Of a DNA stretch of 5,620 nucleotides, positions 1-5,567 are shown piece by piece; positions within the stretch are counted from its first letter, which is position 1, and each line of letters opens with the position of its first letter. The translations under genes were made by a program, and so were the position numbers. The stretch lies in assembly GCA_023460255.1 (NCBI GenBank), contig JAEWQZ010000070.1, positions 1 to 5,620 on the forward strand, in the 5' to 3' direction. This stretch comes from Actinomycetes bacterium. Its GTDB lineage: Bacteria > Actinomycetota > Actinomycetes > Actinomycetales > Cellulomonadaceae. The notes below the pieces were generated by a model. That model saw nothing but the letters and a program-made list of their open reading frames with translations, was not told the DNA's origin and did not search any database.

Positions 1-803
1 GGCCGGTTCCGGTCGAGCGCCGCGGCCCCGACGACGTGGGTGCTCGTGTCCGGCGCGGCGCCGTCGGGCAGGGCGTCGACCTCGACGACGTCGCCGACGA
101 CCACCGTGACGTTGTCGGGCGCCCCGCCGCGCAGCGCGAGCTCGACGAGGTGGTCCGCGCACGCGTCGGCGTCGGTCACCTCGCGCAGGGTGTCGCCGAT
201 GGTCTCGTGGCTGACGACGCCGGACAGCCCGTCGCTGCACAGGAGCCAGCGGTCGCCCGCGCGGGCCTCGCGCACCGAGAGGTCGGGCACGATCTCCATG
301 TCGAAGTCGCCGAGCACCCGCAGCAGCACCGACCGCTGCGGGTGGTGCTCGGCCTCCTCCGGCGTCAGCTTGCCGGTGTTGACGAGGTGCTGGACGAACG
401 AGTGGTCGGTGGTGACCTGGGCCAGCTGCCCGTCCCGCAGGAGGTACGCGCGCGAGTCGCCGATGTGCGCCATCGCGAGCTTGTTGCCGCTGCGCAGCAG
501 GGCCGTCACGGTGGTGCCGAGGCCGGCGAGCTCGGGGTTCTCCTCGGCAAGGGCCAGCAGCTCCTCGTGCGCCTCGGTGAGGGCGCGACCCAGCTCGTCG
601 AGGGCGTCGTCGGGGCCGTGCGCCTCGTCGTCGAGCGGGGCCAGGTGCGCGACCGCCACCGACGACGCGATGTCGCCGCCGGCGTGCCCGCCCATCCCGT
701 CGGCGACCGCGAGCAGGTGCGGCCCGGCGTACGCGGAGTCCTGGTTGTTCGACCGCACCAGCCCGACGTCGGAGCGGGCGGCGTAGCGCAGCGCGATGGT
801 CAC
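1..803 (-). CDS. pstP: PP2C-family Ser/Thr protein phosphatase PstP (partial, C-terminus off the left edge)
   Basis: This is the catalytic part of a metal-dependent protein phosphatase that removes phosphate from Ser/Thr residues, in actinobacteria from the PknA/PknB kinases and their cell-division and cell-wall targets. I translated 267 codons from a GTG at 803-801; the reading frame is open to the window edge. PP2C motifs appear in order: RSNNQD (17-22), DGMGGHAGGD (35-44), GTT (96-98), GDSRAY (115-120), DHS (133-135), LCSDGL (188-193) and GAPDNVTVVV (227-236). The metal-binding aspartates correspond to D35, D116, D191 and D230. The catalytic domain ends near residue 240; the family's usual linker, single membrane helix and extracellular domain would lie outside the window. 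The GTG start is supported by a TGAGGGG ribosome site (816-810) that includes the fhaB stop codon, so translation is probably coupled to fhaB. rodA, pbpA, pknA and pknB are expected next, by analogy with other actinobacteria. Confidence 0.95.
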   Translation of the reverse strand, partial: MTIALRYAARSDVGLVRSNNQDSAYAGPHLLAVADGMGGHAGGDIASSVAVAHLAPLDDEAHGPDDALDELGRALTEAHEELLALAEENPELAGLGTTVTALLRSGNKLAMAHIGDSRAYLLRDGQLAQVTTDHSFVQHLVNTGKLTPEEAEHHPQRSVLLRVLGDFDMEIVPDLSVREARAGDRWLLCSDGLSGVVSHETIGDTLREVTDADACADHLVELALRGGAPDNVTVVVGDVVEVDALPDGAAPDTSTHVVGAAALDRNR

Positions 804-813
804 GACGGTCCCC

Positions 814-1317
814 TCACCGCTGGAGCTCGAGGGTGGACTGACCGACCTTGACCTGGCTGCCGATGCCGACGGCGGTGGGTGCGGTGATGCGCTCGCGGCC
901 GACGAACGTGCCGTTGGTGGAGCCGAGGTCCTCGACGAACCACCGCCCGTCCTCCGGGTAGATCCGCGCGTGCCGCGAGGACGAGTAGTCGTCGTCGAGC
1001 ACGAGGGTGCAGGACGGCGCGCGGCCGATGAGCACGGCAGAGCTGCCGAGGGGGACCGTCGTGCCGCGCAGCGGTCCGGTCGTCACGACGAGGCGCTTCG
1101 GGACGACCTCACGGCGCGGGATCGGGGCGGGCGCCGCGGCGGCGGGGGGCGGTGCCCCGACGGGCGCGCGCGACGCCTGCCCTGGCCGGCGCAGGCGACG
1201 GCTGACGATGCGGGTGCCGTACAGGTCGCGGCGCAGGACGGAGATCGCCGCCGCGACGAACAGCCACAGGAGGACCAGGTAGCCCAGGCGCAGCAGGGTG
1301 ATGGTCAGCTCACTCAT
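814..1317 (-). CDS. fhaB: FhaB/FipA-type membrane-anchored FHA-domain protein
   Basis: This 167-residue protein binds phosphothreonine peptides and in related bacteria is a partner of the PknA/PknB kinases in cell division (FipA in Mycobacterium). One hydrophobic segment (about residues 7-26) should anchor it in the membrane. It is followed by a basic stretch and a flexible Ala/Pro-rich linker (about 50-68). The C-terminal FHA domain (about 75-167) shows the signature residues GR (98-99), SSSRH (112-116) and LGSTNGT (131-137). The length is close to the roughly 155 residues of the mycobacterial protein. The ATG at 1317 lies 9 bases after the fhaA stop with no good Shine-Dalgarno sequence in the gap, so translation probably depends on ribosomes finishing fhaA. 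The position between fhaA and a PP2C gene confirms the assignment. Confidence 0.95.
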   Translation of the reverse strand: MSELTITLLRLGYLVLLWLFVAAAISVLRRDLYGTRIVSRRLRRPGQASRAPVGAPPPAAAAPAPIPRREVVPKRLVVTTGPLRGTTVPLGSSAVLIGRAPSCTLVLDDDYSSSRHARIYPEDGRWFVEDLGSTNGTFVGRERITAPTAVGIGSQVKVGQSTLELQR

Positions 1318-1326
1318 GCCGGGCGG

Positions 1327-2034
1327 TCACCGGTCCTCGTCGTCGTCGGCGCCCGTCCAGAAGAGGATGCGGGTACGGCCGATCGTCACGGTGTTGCCGT
1401 CGACGAGCGTTGCCGCGGGCACGTGGTGGCCCTCGACGTAGGTGCCGTTGGTGGAGCCCAGGTCGGTGGCGATCACGCCGTCCGGGGTGACGCGGATCTC
1501 CAGGTGCCGGCGGGAGACGCCGGGGTCGTCCACGACGATGTCCGCCTCGCTGCCTCGGCCGATGACGGTCACCGGGCCGGTGAGCAGGTAGCGCTGGCCG
1601 TCGATGTCGATGAGGGGGTGCCGCTGGCTCGCGGCCACTGTCGTCGCCGGCGCGACGGCGCCGCGGACCGTCGCCGAGCGGACGAGGAACCGGCCGGTCT
1701 CGAGCTCGTCGCTCTCGACGAACGCCACGCTGACCGGACCGAGGAACGCGTAGCGCTGGCCCGTCGCGTGGGCGGTGACGTTCGCGGCGAGCTCGTCGGC
1801 GAGGGGCTCGGCACCCCAGTCCACGACCTGCTCGTGGTCCATGGGCGAGAGCTCGATGACGAACTCGTTCGGGACGACGGTGCGGTCCCGGCCGACGACG
1901 GCGGCGCGGTCGTCGATCTCCCGGCGCAGCGCGGAGGCGAGCTCGACCGGCTTGACCTCGCTCTTGAACGCCTTGGCGAACGCGCTGCTGACGACGCGCT
2001 CCACGCCCTTCTCGAACTTGTCGAGGACTCCCAT
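1327..2034 (-). CDS. fhaA: FhaA, DUF3662 plus FHA-domain protein (short form)
   Basis: First gene of the fha-pstP operon, 235 residues. The N-terminal DUF3662-type domain (about 1-120) begins MGVLDKFEKGVERVV and contains the conserved KPVELASALRREID (28-41) and VVPNEFVIELSP (53-64). The C-terminal FHA domain (about 145-235) has GRGSEADIVVDD (159-170), SRRH (174-177) and LGSTNGT (192-198), the phosphothreonine-binding loops. In Mycobacterium the homologue is a PknB substrate that recruits the phosphorylated pseudokinase domain of MviN and controls peptidoglycan synthesis. That protein is about 527 residues because of a long, poorly ordered linker; here the linker is only about 25 residues. The start is fixed by a strong site, GGAGGAGGT, at 2046-2038, three bases before the ATG. 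There is no signal peptide or membrane helix, so it is a cytoplasmic adaptor. Confidence 0.95.
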   Translation of the reverse strand: MGVLDKFEKGVERVVSSAFAKAFKSEVKPVELASALRREIDDRAAVVGRDRTVVPNEFVIELSPMDHEQVVDWGAEPLADELAANVTAHATGQRYAFLGPVSVAFVESDELETGRFLVRSATVRGAVAPATTVAASQRHPLIDIDGQRYLLTGPVTVIGRGSEADIVVDDPGVSRRHLEIRVTPDGVIATDLGSTNGTYVEGHHVPAATLVDGNTVTIGRTRILFWTGADDDEDR

Positions 2035-2037
2035 GCC

Positions 2038-2060
2038 ACCTCCTCCCGCCGGCCGGCGGG
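2038..2060 (-). promoter_or_regulatory. fhaA ribosome binding site abutting a 16-base perfect palindrome
   Basis: The fhaA Shine-Dalgarno sequence GGAGGAGGT (2046-2038) is near-consensus. Directly upstream and sharing its first two bases is the perfect palindrome CCCGCCGGCCGGCGGG (2045-2060). In RNA it can fold as a six-pair hairpin with a GGCC loop whose 3' arm runs into the ribosome site. This could modulate initiation or be an operator; in such GC-rich DNA it could also be chance. Confidence 0.5.
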
Positions 2061-2171
2061 TGGGGCCCGCTGACGTCGTCGTGCCTGGCGCTCGCCGCCG
2101 TCCCGCTGGGGGTGGGCGCGCACCACGTGCGTGCGCAGACCGGCGGCGGACCGCCTCGTGGTCCGGTCCCG

Positions 2172-2177
2172 ATGGTA
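2172..2177 (-). promoter_or_regulatory. Possible -10 box of the fhaA operon promoter
   Basis: On the minus strand the sequence reads GGTTACCAT, giving TACCAT as a TANNNT-type actinobacterial -10 hexamer about 140 bases upstream of the fhaA ATG. I see no convincing -35 at 16-18 bases (the position reads CCGCTC), so this is a weak candidate. It is the most AT-rich spot in the 2035-2230 interval, which otherwise holds no gene. Confidence 0.25.
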
Positions 2178-2232
2178 ACCGGCGGGAGGCTCGGGAGCGG
2201 CCTCGCGGGCTCGGGGCGCGCGGGTGGCGTGC

Positions 2233-2238
2233 TAGCCT
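2233..2238 (+). promoter_or_regulatory. Possible -10 box of the tRNA-Leu promoter
   Basis: TAGCCT lies 10 bases before the mature 5' end of the tRNA and fits the TANNNT pattern of actinobacterial -10 boxes. It would put transcription start a few bases ahead of the tRNA. No clear TTGAC-like -35 is visible. Confidence 0.35.
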
Positions 2239-2248
2239 TCTGCGGCGC

Positions 2249-2332
2249 GCGCGAGTGGCGGAATAGGCAGACGCGCACGGTTCAGGTCCGTGTGCCCGAA
2301 AGGGCGTGGGGGTTCAACTCCCCCCTCGCGCA
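2249..2332 (+). tRNA. tRNA-Leu (anticodon CAG)
   Basis: An 84-base class II tRNA that I folded by eye. The acceptor arm is GCGCGAG (2249-2255) paired with CTCGCGC (2325-2331), with discriminator A at 2332. The D arm follows TGGCGGAATAGGCAGACGC. The anticodon stem is CACGG (2276-2280) with CCGTG (2288-2292), and the loop TTCAGGT puts CAG at 2283-2285, reading CUG, usually the most-used leucine codon in GC-rich genomes. The long variable arm has CCC-GAAA-GGG (2295-2304), as expected for leucine tRNAs. The T arm is GGGGG/CCCCC around TTCAACT (2308-2324). The 3' CCA is not encoded. A leucine tRNA beside fhaA is, to my knowledge, also found in Mycobacterium, so this placement is ancestral. Confidence 0.97.
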
Positions 2333-2341
2333 CTGGTCGTC

Positions 2342-2373
2342 AGGCCCCCGGAGCTTCGGCTCGGGGGCCTTTC
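2342..2373 (+). terminator. Rho-independent terminator of the tRNA-Leu gene
   Basis: The arms GGCCCCCGGAGC and GCTCGGGGGCC enclose a TTCG tetraloop. The stem has 11 GC-rich pairs plus an outer A-T, with one bulged G in the left arm, and is followed by TTTC. It begins 10 bases after the tRNA, as expected for the end of its transcript. Confidence 0.85.
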
Positions 2374-2401
2374 GCATGCCGGCCGCACGCTCTCCGGCGG
2401 G

Positions 2402-2444
2402 CGTCGGAGACTTCCGATCGCCTGGCGACCGGGACTCTCCGACG
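2402..2444. repeat. 43-base imperfect palindrome in the gene-free stretch after the tRNA
   Basis: The outer arms CGTCGGAGA (2402-2410) and TCTCCGACG (2436-2444) are perfect. The inner arms TCGCC/GGCGA meet at T2423. Overall 18 of 21 positions pair. The flanks repeat: CTCTCCGGCGGGCGTC (2390-2405) resembles CTCTCCGACGGGTGCC (2435-2450). It has no T-run, so it is not an obvious terminator; it could be a mobile-element end or a small repeat family. The rest of 2374-2680 holds no gene, RNA or clear signal that I can support. Confidence 0.55.
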
Positions 2445-2679
2445 GGTGCCGCAGTCGCGGACGACGGGTGATCCCGTTGGCAGGAGACGCTCGCGTCGGG
2501 ACGATCCCCGCGGGCCGGGGCTGGTCGGGCACGCCAAGCAGCCGGCAATGGTGGCGGGCTGCGGTGGGTGGTGCTGTCGAGTCCTGGGCGCGGGGCGCTA
2601 CTCGCGCTTGGGCGCCTTCCCGGCCGCTGCCCGATTCTCGTGGAGAGAGCTTCCGCGGGGTCCGCGTGCGGTGGGCGGG

Positions 2680-3090
2680 AGACTTCCCCCAGTCCGGGTC
2701 AGACGTATCGGCGAGGTAGGTCATCCACGGATCCGCGAGGAGCCGCTTCGGGTGCCAGTCGCGCAGGAACCGGACGTTCAGACCGACGAGGGCGAACGTC
2801 AGAAGCACCTGTGCGCGGCCGTGCCCAGGACCCGCATGTGGCCGCGCGCGAGCTTGCCTCGGTGGTGCCTGAGGTCGGAGTTGTAGTTCTCGACCTCGTT
2901 GCGTCGGCCCAAGCTCGCGACCCACTCGGTCGTTCCCCGGAGGAGTCGCTGCCGCGTCCATGCCTGGTCCTCGAACTCGACGGTCACCGTCGCGCCGCAA
3001 TCACAGACCCCTCCCTTCACGCACCCTGTCGTGAGCCGGCTGTAGCCGGGGTCGAAGGCGGCACGTGCAGCATCGTCCGCGCCGGGGTGC
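2680..3090 (-). pseudogene. C-terminal remnant of a DDE-type transposase, frameshifted
   Basis: Two minus-strand frames together read like the C-terminal end of a transposase. The first part (about 3085-2810) reads DDAARAAFDPGYSRL, then a cysteine cluster CVKGGVCDCG, then RRNEVENYNSDLRHHRG and HMRVLGTAAH. The motif NEVE with the following N..L region resembles the last acidic residue of the DDE catalytic triad and its helix. At about 2809-2813 one base appears to be missing: the first frame meets a stop at 2801-2799, while the next frame continues as QVLLTFALVGLNVRFLRDWHP and DPWMTYLADTSDPDWGKS. The N-terminal part with the other two catalytic aspartates is absent, because homology stops near 3085-3097 where an antitoxin gene starts on the other strand. 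The C-terminal stop is not identifiable, and the left boundary is approximate. I cannot name the IS family; a relic is much more likely than a working gene. Confidence 0.6.
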
Positions 3091-3096
3091 CGATCC

Positions 3097-3363
3097 GTAC
3101 CCGTCGAGGTCGCCGAGGAGGATCTCGAGGTGCTCGTCGAGCAGGCCGCGGCAGGCGCAACGATCACGCTCACGCGTGCCGAGGAGGTCGTGGCGGTCAT
3201 CGTGCCTTGGGCGCGCTACCGGCGGCTCCGCCTCGCGCTGGCTGAGCTTGACCTGGCCCACTGGTCCGCGTGGACAGACTCACGCTTCGACGATGGCAGG
3301 TTCGCGAGCCTCGCTCGGAACGTGCTTCCGGTTGAACCGGAGTCCTTCGGGAGGTTTGGCTAG
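3097..3363 (+). pseudogene. Phd/YefM-type antitoxin lacking its start codon
   Basis: The frame reads VPVEVAEEDLEVLVEQAAAGATITLTRAEEVVAVIVPWARYRRLR and ends ESFGRFG with a stop at 3361-3363. This is the N-terminal fold of Phd/YefM/VapB-linked antitoxins: a short strand, a helix, an AGxTITLTR hairpin and a xVAVIVP strand, which binds DNA as a dimer and neutralises a toxin with its C-terminus. The family pattern begins a few residues before VPVEVAEE, but no ATG, GTG or TTG occurs in frame between the stop at 3043-3045 and the GTG at 3130. Starting at that GTG (77 residues) would remove the first strand and most of the first helix. The upstream DNA belongs to the opposite-strand transposase relic, so an ancient insertion or deletion probably removed the start. 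No toxin gene (PIN, RelE or Doc) follows. It may be an orphan remnant or a shortened but expressed protein. Confidence 0.55.
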
Positions 3364-3407
3364 CAGCGCCCCGGCGCTCACGTTCGCCCCGCCTAGTGTT
3401 GTCTGGC

Positions 3408-3469
3408 GTGGCAGAGCGCTGGACCAGTACCGACGTGGGCCGTCATCTTGCCGGGCGTGCGAAGGCATC
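3408..3469 (+). pseudogene. Possible gene start truncated by the IS21 element
   Basis: A GTG at 3408 opens a frame reading VAERWTSTDVGRHLAGRAKA up to the IS boundary at 3470. TAGTGT at 3394-3399 fits an actinobacterial -10 box and would place transcription start close to the GTG, as in leaderless mRNAs; an in-frame GTG at 3396 is an alternative start. The peptide resembles the beginning of a small soluble protein, but 20 residues are too few to assign a family. Reading continues a short way into the IS without homology. This is a tentative call, and the remaining part would lie beyond the right edge of the window. Confidence 0.25.
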
Positions 3470-3523
3470 TGTCGACGTCGCCGGAAAACTGACCCCTGAG
3501 CGTCGGCTGAAAACGGACCCCCT
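3470..3523 (+). repeat. IS21 left terminal repeat with two internal repeats
   Basis: The terminus TGTCGACGTCGCC is followed by GAAAACTGACCCCT (3484-3497) and GAAAACGGACCCCCT (3509-3523), 25 bases apart. These are the likely IstA binding sites and match the right end in inverted orientation. Confidence 0.88.
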
Positions 3524-3543
3524 CGGCCACGCTGGGGAGGGTG

Positions 3544-4767
3544 ATGACCGTGGAGGACTGGGCGGAGATCCGCAGGCTGCACCGGGTCGAGGGGATGGCG
3601 ATCAAGGCGATCGCTCGCCGGCTGGGGGTCTCGAGGAACGCGGTGCGGCGGGCGTTGGCCCGTGACGTGCCGCCGAAGTACGTGCGGGCACCGAAGGGCT
3701 CGATCGTCGACGCGGTCGAGCCGGCGATCCGCGAGCTGCTGCACAAGACCCCGGACATGCCGGCGACGGTGATCGCCGAGCGGATCGGGTGGACCCGGTC
3801 GATCACGGTCCTGAAGGACCGGGTCCGGGAGATCCGCCCCTACTACCTGCCGCCGGACCCGGCCACGCGCACGACCTATGACCCGGGCCATCGGGCGCAG
3901 TGCGACCTGTGGTTCCCGCCCGCGGACATCCCGCTCGGGGCGGGGCAGGTCGGGACACCGCCGGTGCTGGTGATGAGCGCTGGCTACTCGCGGATGCTGT
4001 TCGCGGTGATGATCCCCTCCCGGCAGGCACCGGACCTGATCCTGGGGCACTGGGAGCTGCTGACGCAGATGGGCGCGGTCCCCCGGGAGCTGGTCTGGGA
4101 CAACGAGGGCGCGGTCGGGTCCTGGCGGGGCGGCAAGCCCAAGCTCGCCGAGGAGTTCGAGGTCTTCCGCGGGATCCTGGGCGTCGGGGTGCACCAGTGC
4201 CGCCCGCGCGACCCGGAGGCCAAGGGCCTGGTCGAGCGCACCAACGGCTACTTCGAGACCTCGTTCCTGCCCGGACGCACCTTCACCTCCGTCGCGGACT
4301 TCAACACCCAGCTCACCGAGTGGCTGGTCAAGGCCAACTCCCGGCATCACCGGTCGTTGGGCTGCAAGCCGGCCGACCGGTGGGCCACCGACCTCGCCGC
4401 GATGGTCCCGTTGCCGCCGGTCACCCCGGCCCTGGGCTGGCGGACCACGACCCGGCTGCCGCGGGACCACTACGTCCGGTTGGACTCCAACGACTACTCG
4501 GTGGACCCGGTCGCGGTCGGCCGCAAGGTCGACGTCGTCGCGGACCTGACCACGGTCACGATCACCTGGGGCGGTCGCCTGGTCGGGCGGCACGAGCGGT
4601 GCTGGGCGAACCACCAGACGATCACCGATCCCGCCCACCGGGCCGCGGCACTGGCGATGGCCGCCGCCCACCACAGGCGCCCGGCCCCGGCGCAGGAGGC
4701 CGGCGCGGTCGAGCAGCGGGACCTGGGCACCTACGACGCCGCGTTCGGGCTGGAGGAGGTCGCCTGA
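3544..4767 (+). CDS. istA: IS21-family transposase IstA
   Basis: This is the transposase that cuts and joins the IS ends. From the ATG at 3544 it has 407 residues, normal for the family. A GTG directly before (3541) would add one residue; GGAGG at 3536-3540 fits the ATG, or the GTG at 3550, better than the GTG at 3541. Counting from the GTG at 3541, an N-terminal helix-turn-helix (about 10-40; IKAIARRLGVSRNAVRRAL) binds the ends. The RNase H-like core has D122 (QCDLWF), D187 (VWDNEG) and E222 (GLVERTNGYFE), a complete DDE triad with 34 residues between the last two. The C-terminal region includes the conserved RLDSNDYSVDP segment (473-type beta domain seen in IstA proteins, about residues 340-390 here). 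It overlaps istB by one base (TGATG), so the two are co-translated; IstB is needed as target-capture partner. No truncation or frameshift is seen. Confidence 0.95.
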   Translation: MTVEDWAEIRRLHRVEGMAIKAIARRLGVSRNAVRRALARDVPPKYVRAPKGSIVDAVEPAIRELLHKTPDMPATVIAERIGWTRSITVLKDRVREIRPYYLPPDPATRTTYDPGHRAQCDLWFPPADIPLGAGQVGTPPVLVMSAGYSRMLFAVMIPSRQAPDLILGHWELLTQMGAVPRELVWDNEGAVGSWRGGKPKLAEEFEVFRGILGVGVHQCRPRDPEAKGLVERTNGYFETSFLPGRTFTSVADFNTQLTEWLVKANSRHHRSLGCKPADRWATDLAAMVPLPPVTPALGWRTTTRLPRDHYVRLDSNDYSVDPVAVGRKVDVVADLTTVTITWGGRLVGRHERCWANHQTITDPAHRAAALAMAAAHHRRPAPAQEAGAVEQRDLGTYDAAFGLEEVA

Positions 4768-5555
4768 TGGCCGCCACCACCACCAAGGCCCGGGACGTCA
4801 CCGCCGAGATCGCGTTCCTGACCCGGGCACTGAAGGCCCCCACGATGCGTGAGGCCGTCGACCGGCTCGCCGACCGCGCCCGCACCGAGTCCTGGACCCA
4901 CGAAGAGTTCCTCGCCGCGGTCCTGGGCCGCGAGGTCGCCGCCCGCGAGGCCCACGGCGGCGAAGGCCGGATCCGCGCCGCCCGCTTCCCGGCCCGCAAG
5001 TCCCTGGAGGAGTTCGACTACGACCACGCCCGCGGCCTGCGCCGCGAGCAGATCGCCCACCTCGGCACCCTGGACTTCATCGCCGGCCGGGAGAACGTCG
5101 TCCTGATCGGCCCGCCCGGCACCGGCAAGACCCACCTGGCAACCGGGATCGCGATCCGCGCCTGCCAAGCCGGTCACCGGGTCCTGTTCGCCACCGCCGC
5201 CGAGTGGGTCGACCGCCTCGCGACCGCTCACCACGACGGGCGCCTGCAGGACGAGTTGCGCCGCCTGGGCCGCTACCCCCTGCTGGTCATCGACGAGGTC
5301 GGCTACATCCCCTTCGAACCCGAAGCCGCGAACCTGTTCTTCCAGCTCGTCTCAGCCCGCTACGAACGCGCCTCGCTGATCGTGACCTCGAACAAGCCCT
5401 TCGGACGCTGGGGCGAGGTCTTCGGCGATGACACCGTCGCCGCCGCGATGATCGACCGCCTCGTCCACCACGCCGACGTCATCGCCCTCAAAGGCGACTC
5501 CTACCGGCTCAAGAACCGAGACCTCGGCCGCCCACCAGCGGCCACGACCGACTGA
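4767..5555 (+). CDS. istB: IS21-family helper ATPase IstB
   Basis: A 262-residue AAA+ ATPase related to DnaC/DnaA that assembles on target DNA and stimulates IstA-catalysed insertion. The N-terminal region (about 1-90) carries the IstB-specific helical domain with FPARKSLEEFDYDH (74-87). The ATPase core shows Walker A GPPGTGKTH (115-123), Walker B LLVIDEVGY (172-180), the sensor-like IVTSNK (205-210) and a conserved C-terminal DRLVHHADVIALKGDSYRLK segment (230-249). The start is the ATG in TGATG, sharing one base with the istA stop, with GGAGGAGGT (4752-4760) six bases upstream inside istA. The same frame is open back to about 3900, but that part runs antiparallel in sense to nothing known and overlaps istA, so it is not coding. 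Length and motifs are complete, so the protein is probably functional. Confidence 0.95.
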   Translation: MAATTTKARDVTAEIAFLTRALKAPTMREAVDRLADRARTESWTHEEFLAAVLGREVAAREAHGGEGRIRAARFPARKSLEEFDYDHARGLRREQIAHLGTLDFIAGRENVVLIGPPGTGKTHLATGIAIRACQAGHRVLFATAAEWVDRLATAHHDGRLQDELRRLGRYPLLVIDEVGYIPFEPEAANLFFQLVSARYERASLIVTSNKPFGRWGEVFGDDTVAAAMIDRLVHHADVIALKGDSYRLKNRDLGRPPAATTD

Positions 5556-5567
5556 CCACACCACAAG

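Noticed and set aside
36..2073. Long plus-strand open frames across the fha-pstP region
   Set aside because: They are antisense to genes with clear PP2C and FHA motifs, are low-complexity in Arg/Ala/Gly/Val, and are expected by chance at this GC content.
1310..2278. A 322-codon minus-strand frame over fhaA
   Set aside because: It is a different frame of the same strand as fhaA, rich in Arg and Pro without motifs, and it would run into the tRNA end.
2305..2332. tRNA 3' end as an att site
   Set aside because: Only short chance matches such as CCTCGCGC near 3230 occur; no long direct repeat or integrase is in the window.
2290..2886. Several open frames on both strands after the tRNA
   Set aside because: They begin inside the tRNA or terminator, disagree with each other, and show no recognisable protein apart from the transposase fragment.
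3280..4674. A 464-codon minus-strand frame opposite istA
   Set aside because: It is antisense to a well-supported transposase and crosses the IS boundary; its sequence is Arg/Asp/Gly-rich with no domain.
3900..4766. Upstream extension of the istB frame inside istA
   Set aside because: The extension is low-complexity and overlaps the istA catalytic core; the ATG at 4767 with its ribosome site and the normal IstB N-terminus fix the start.
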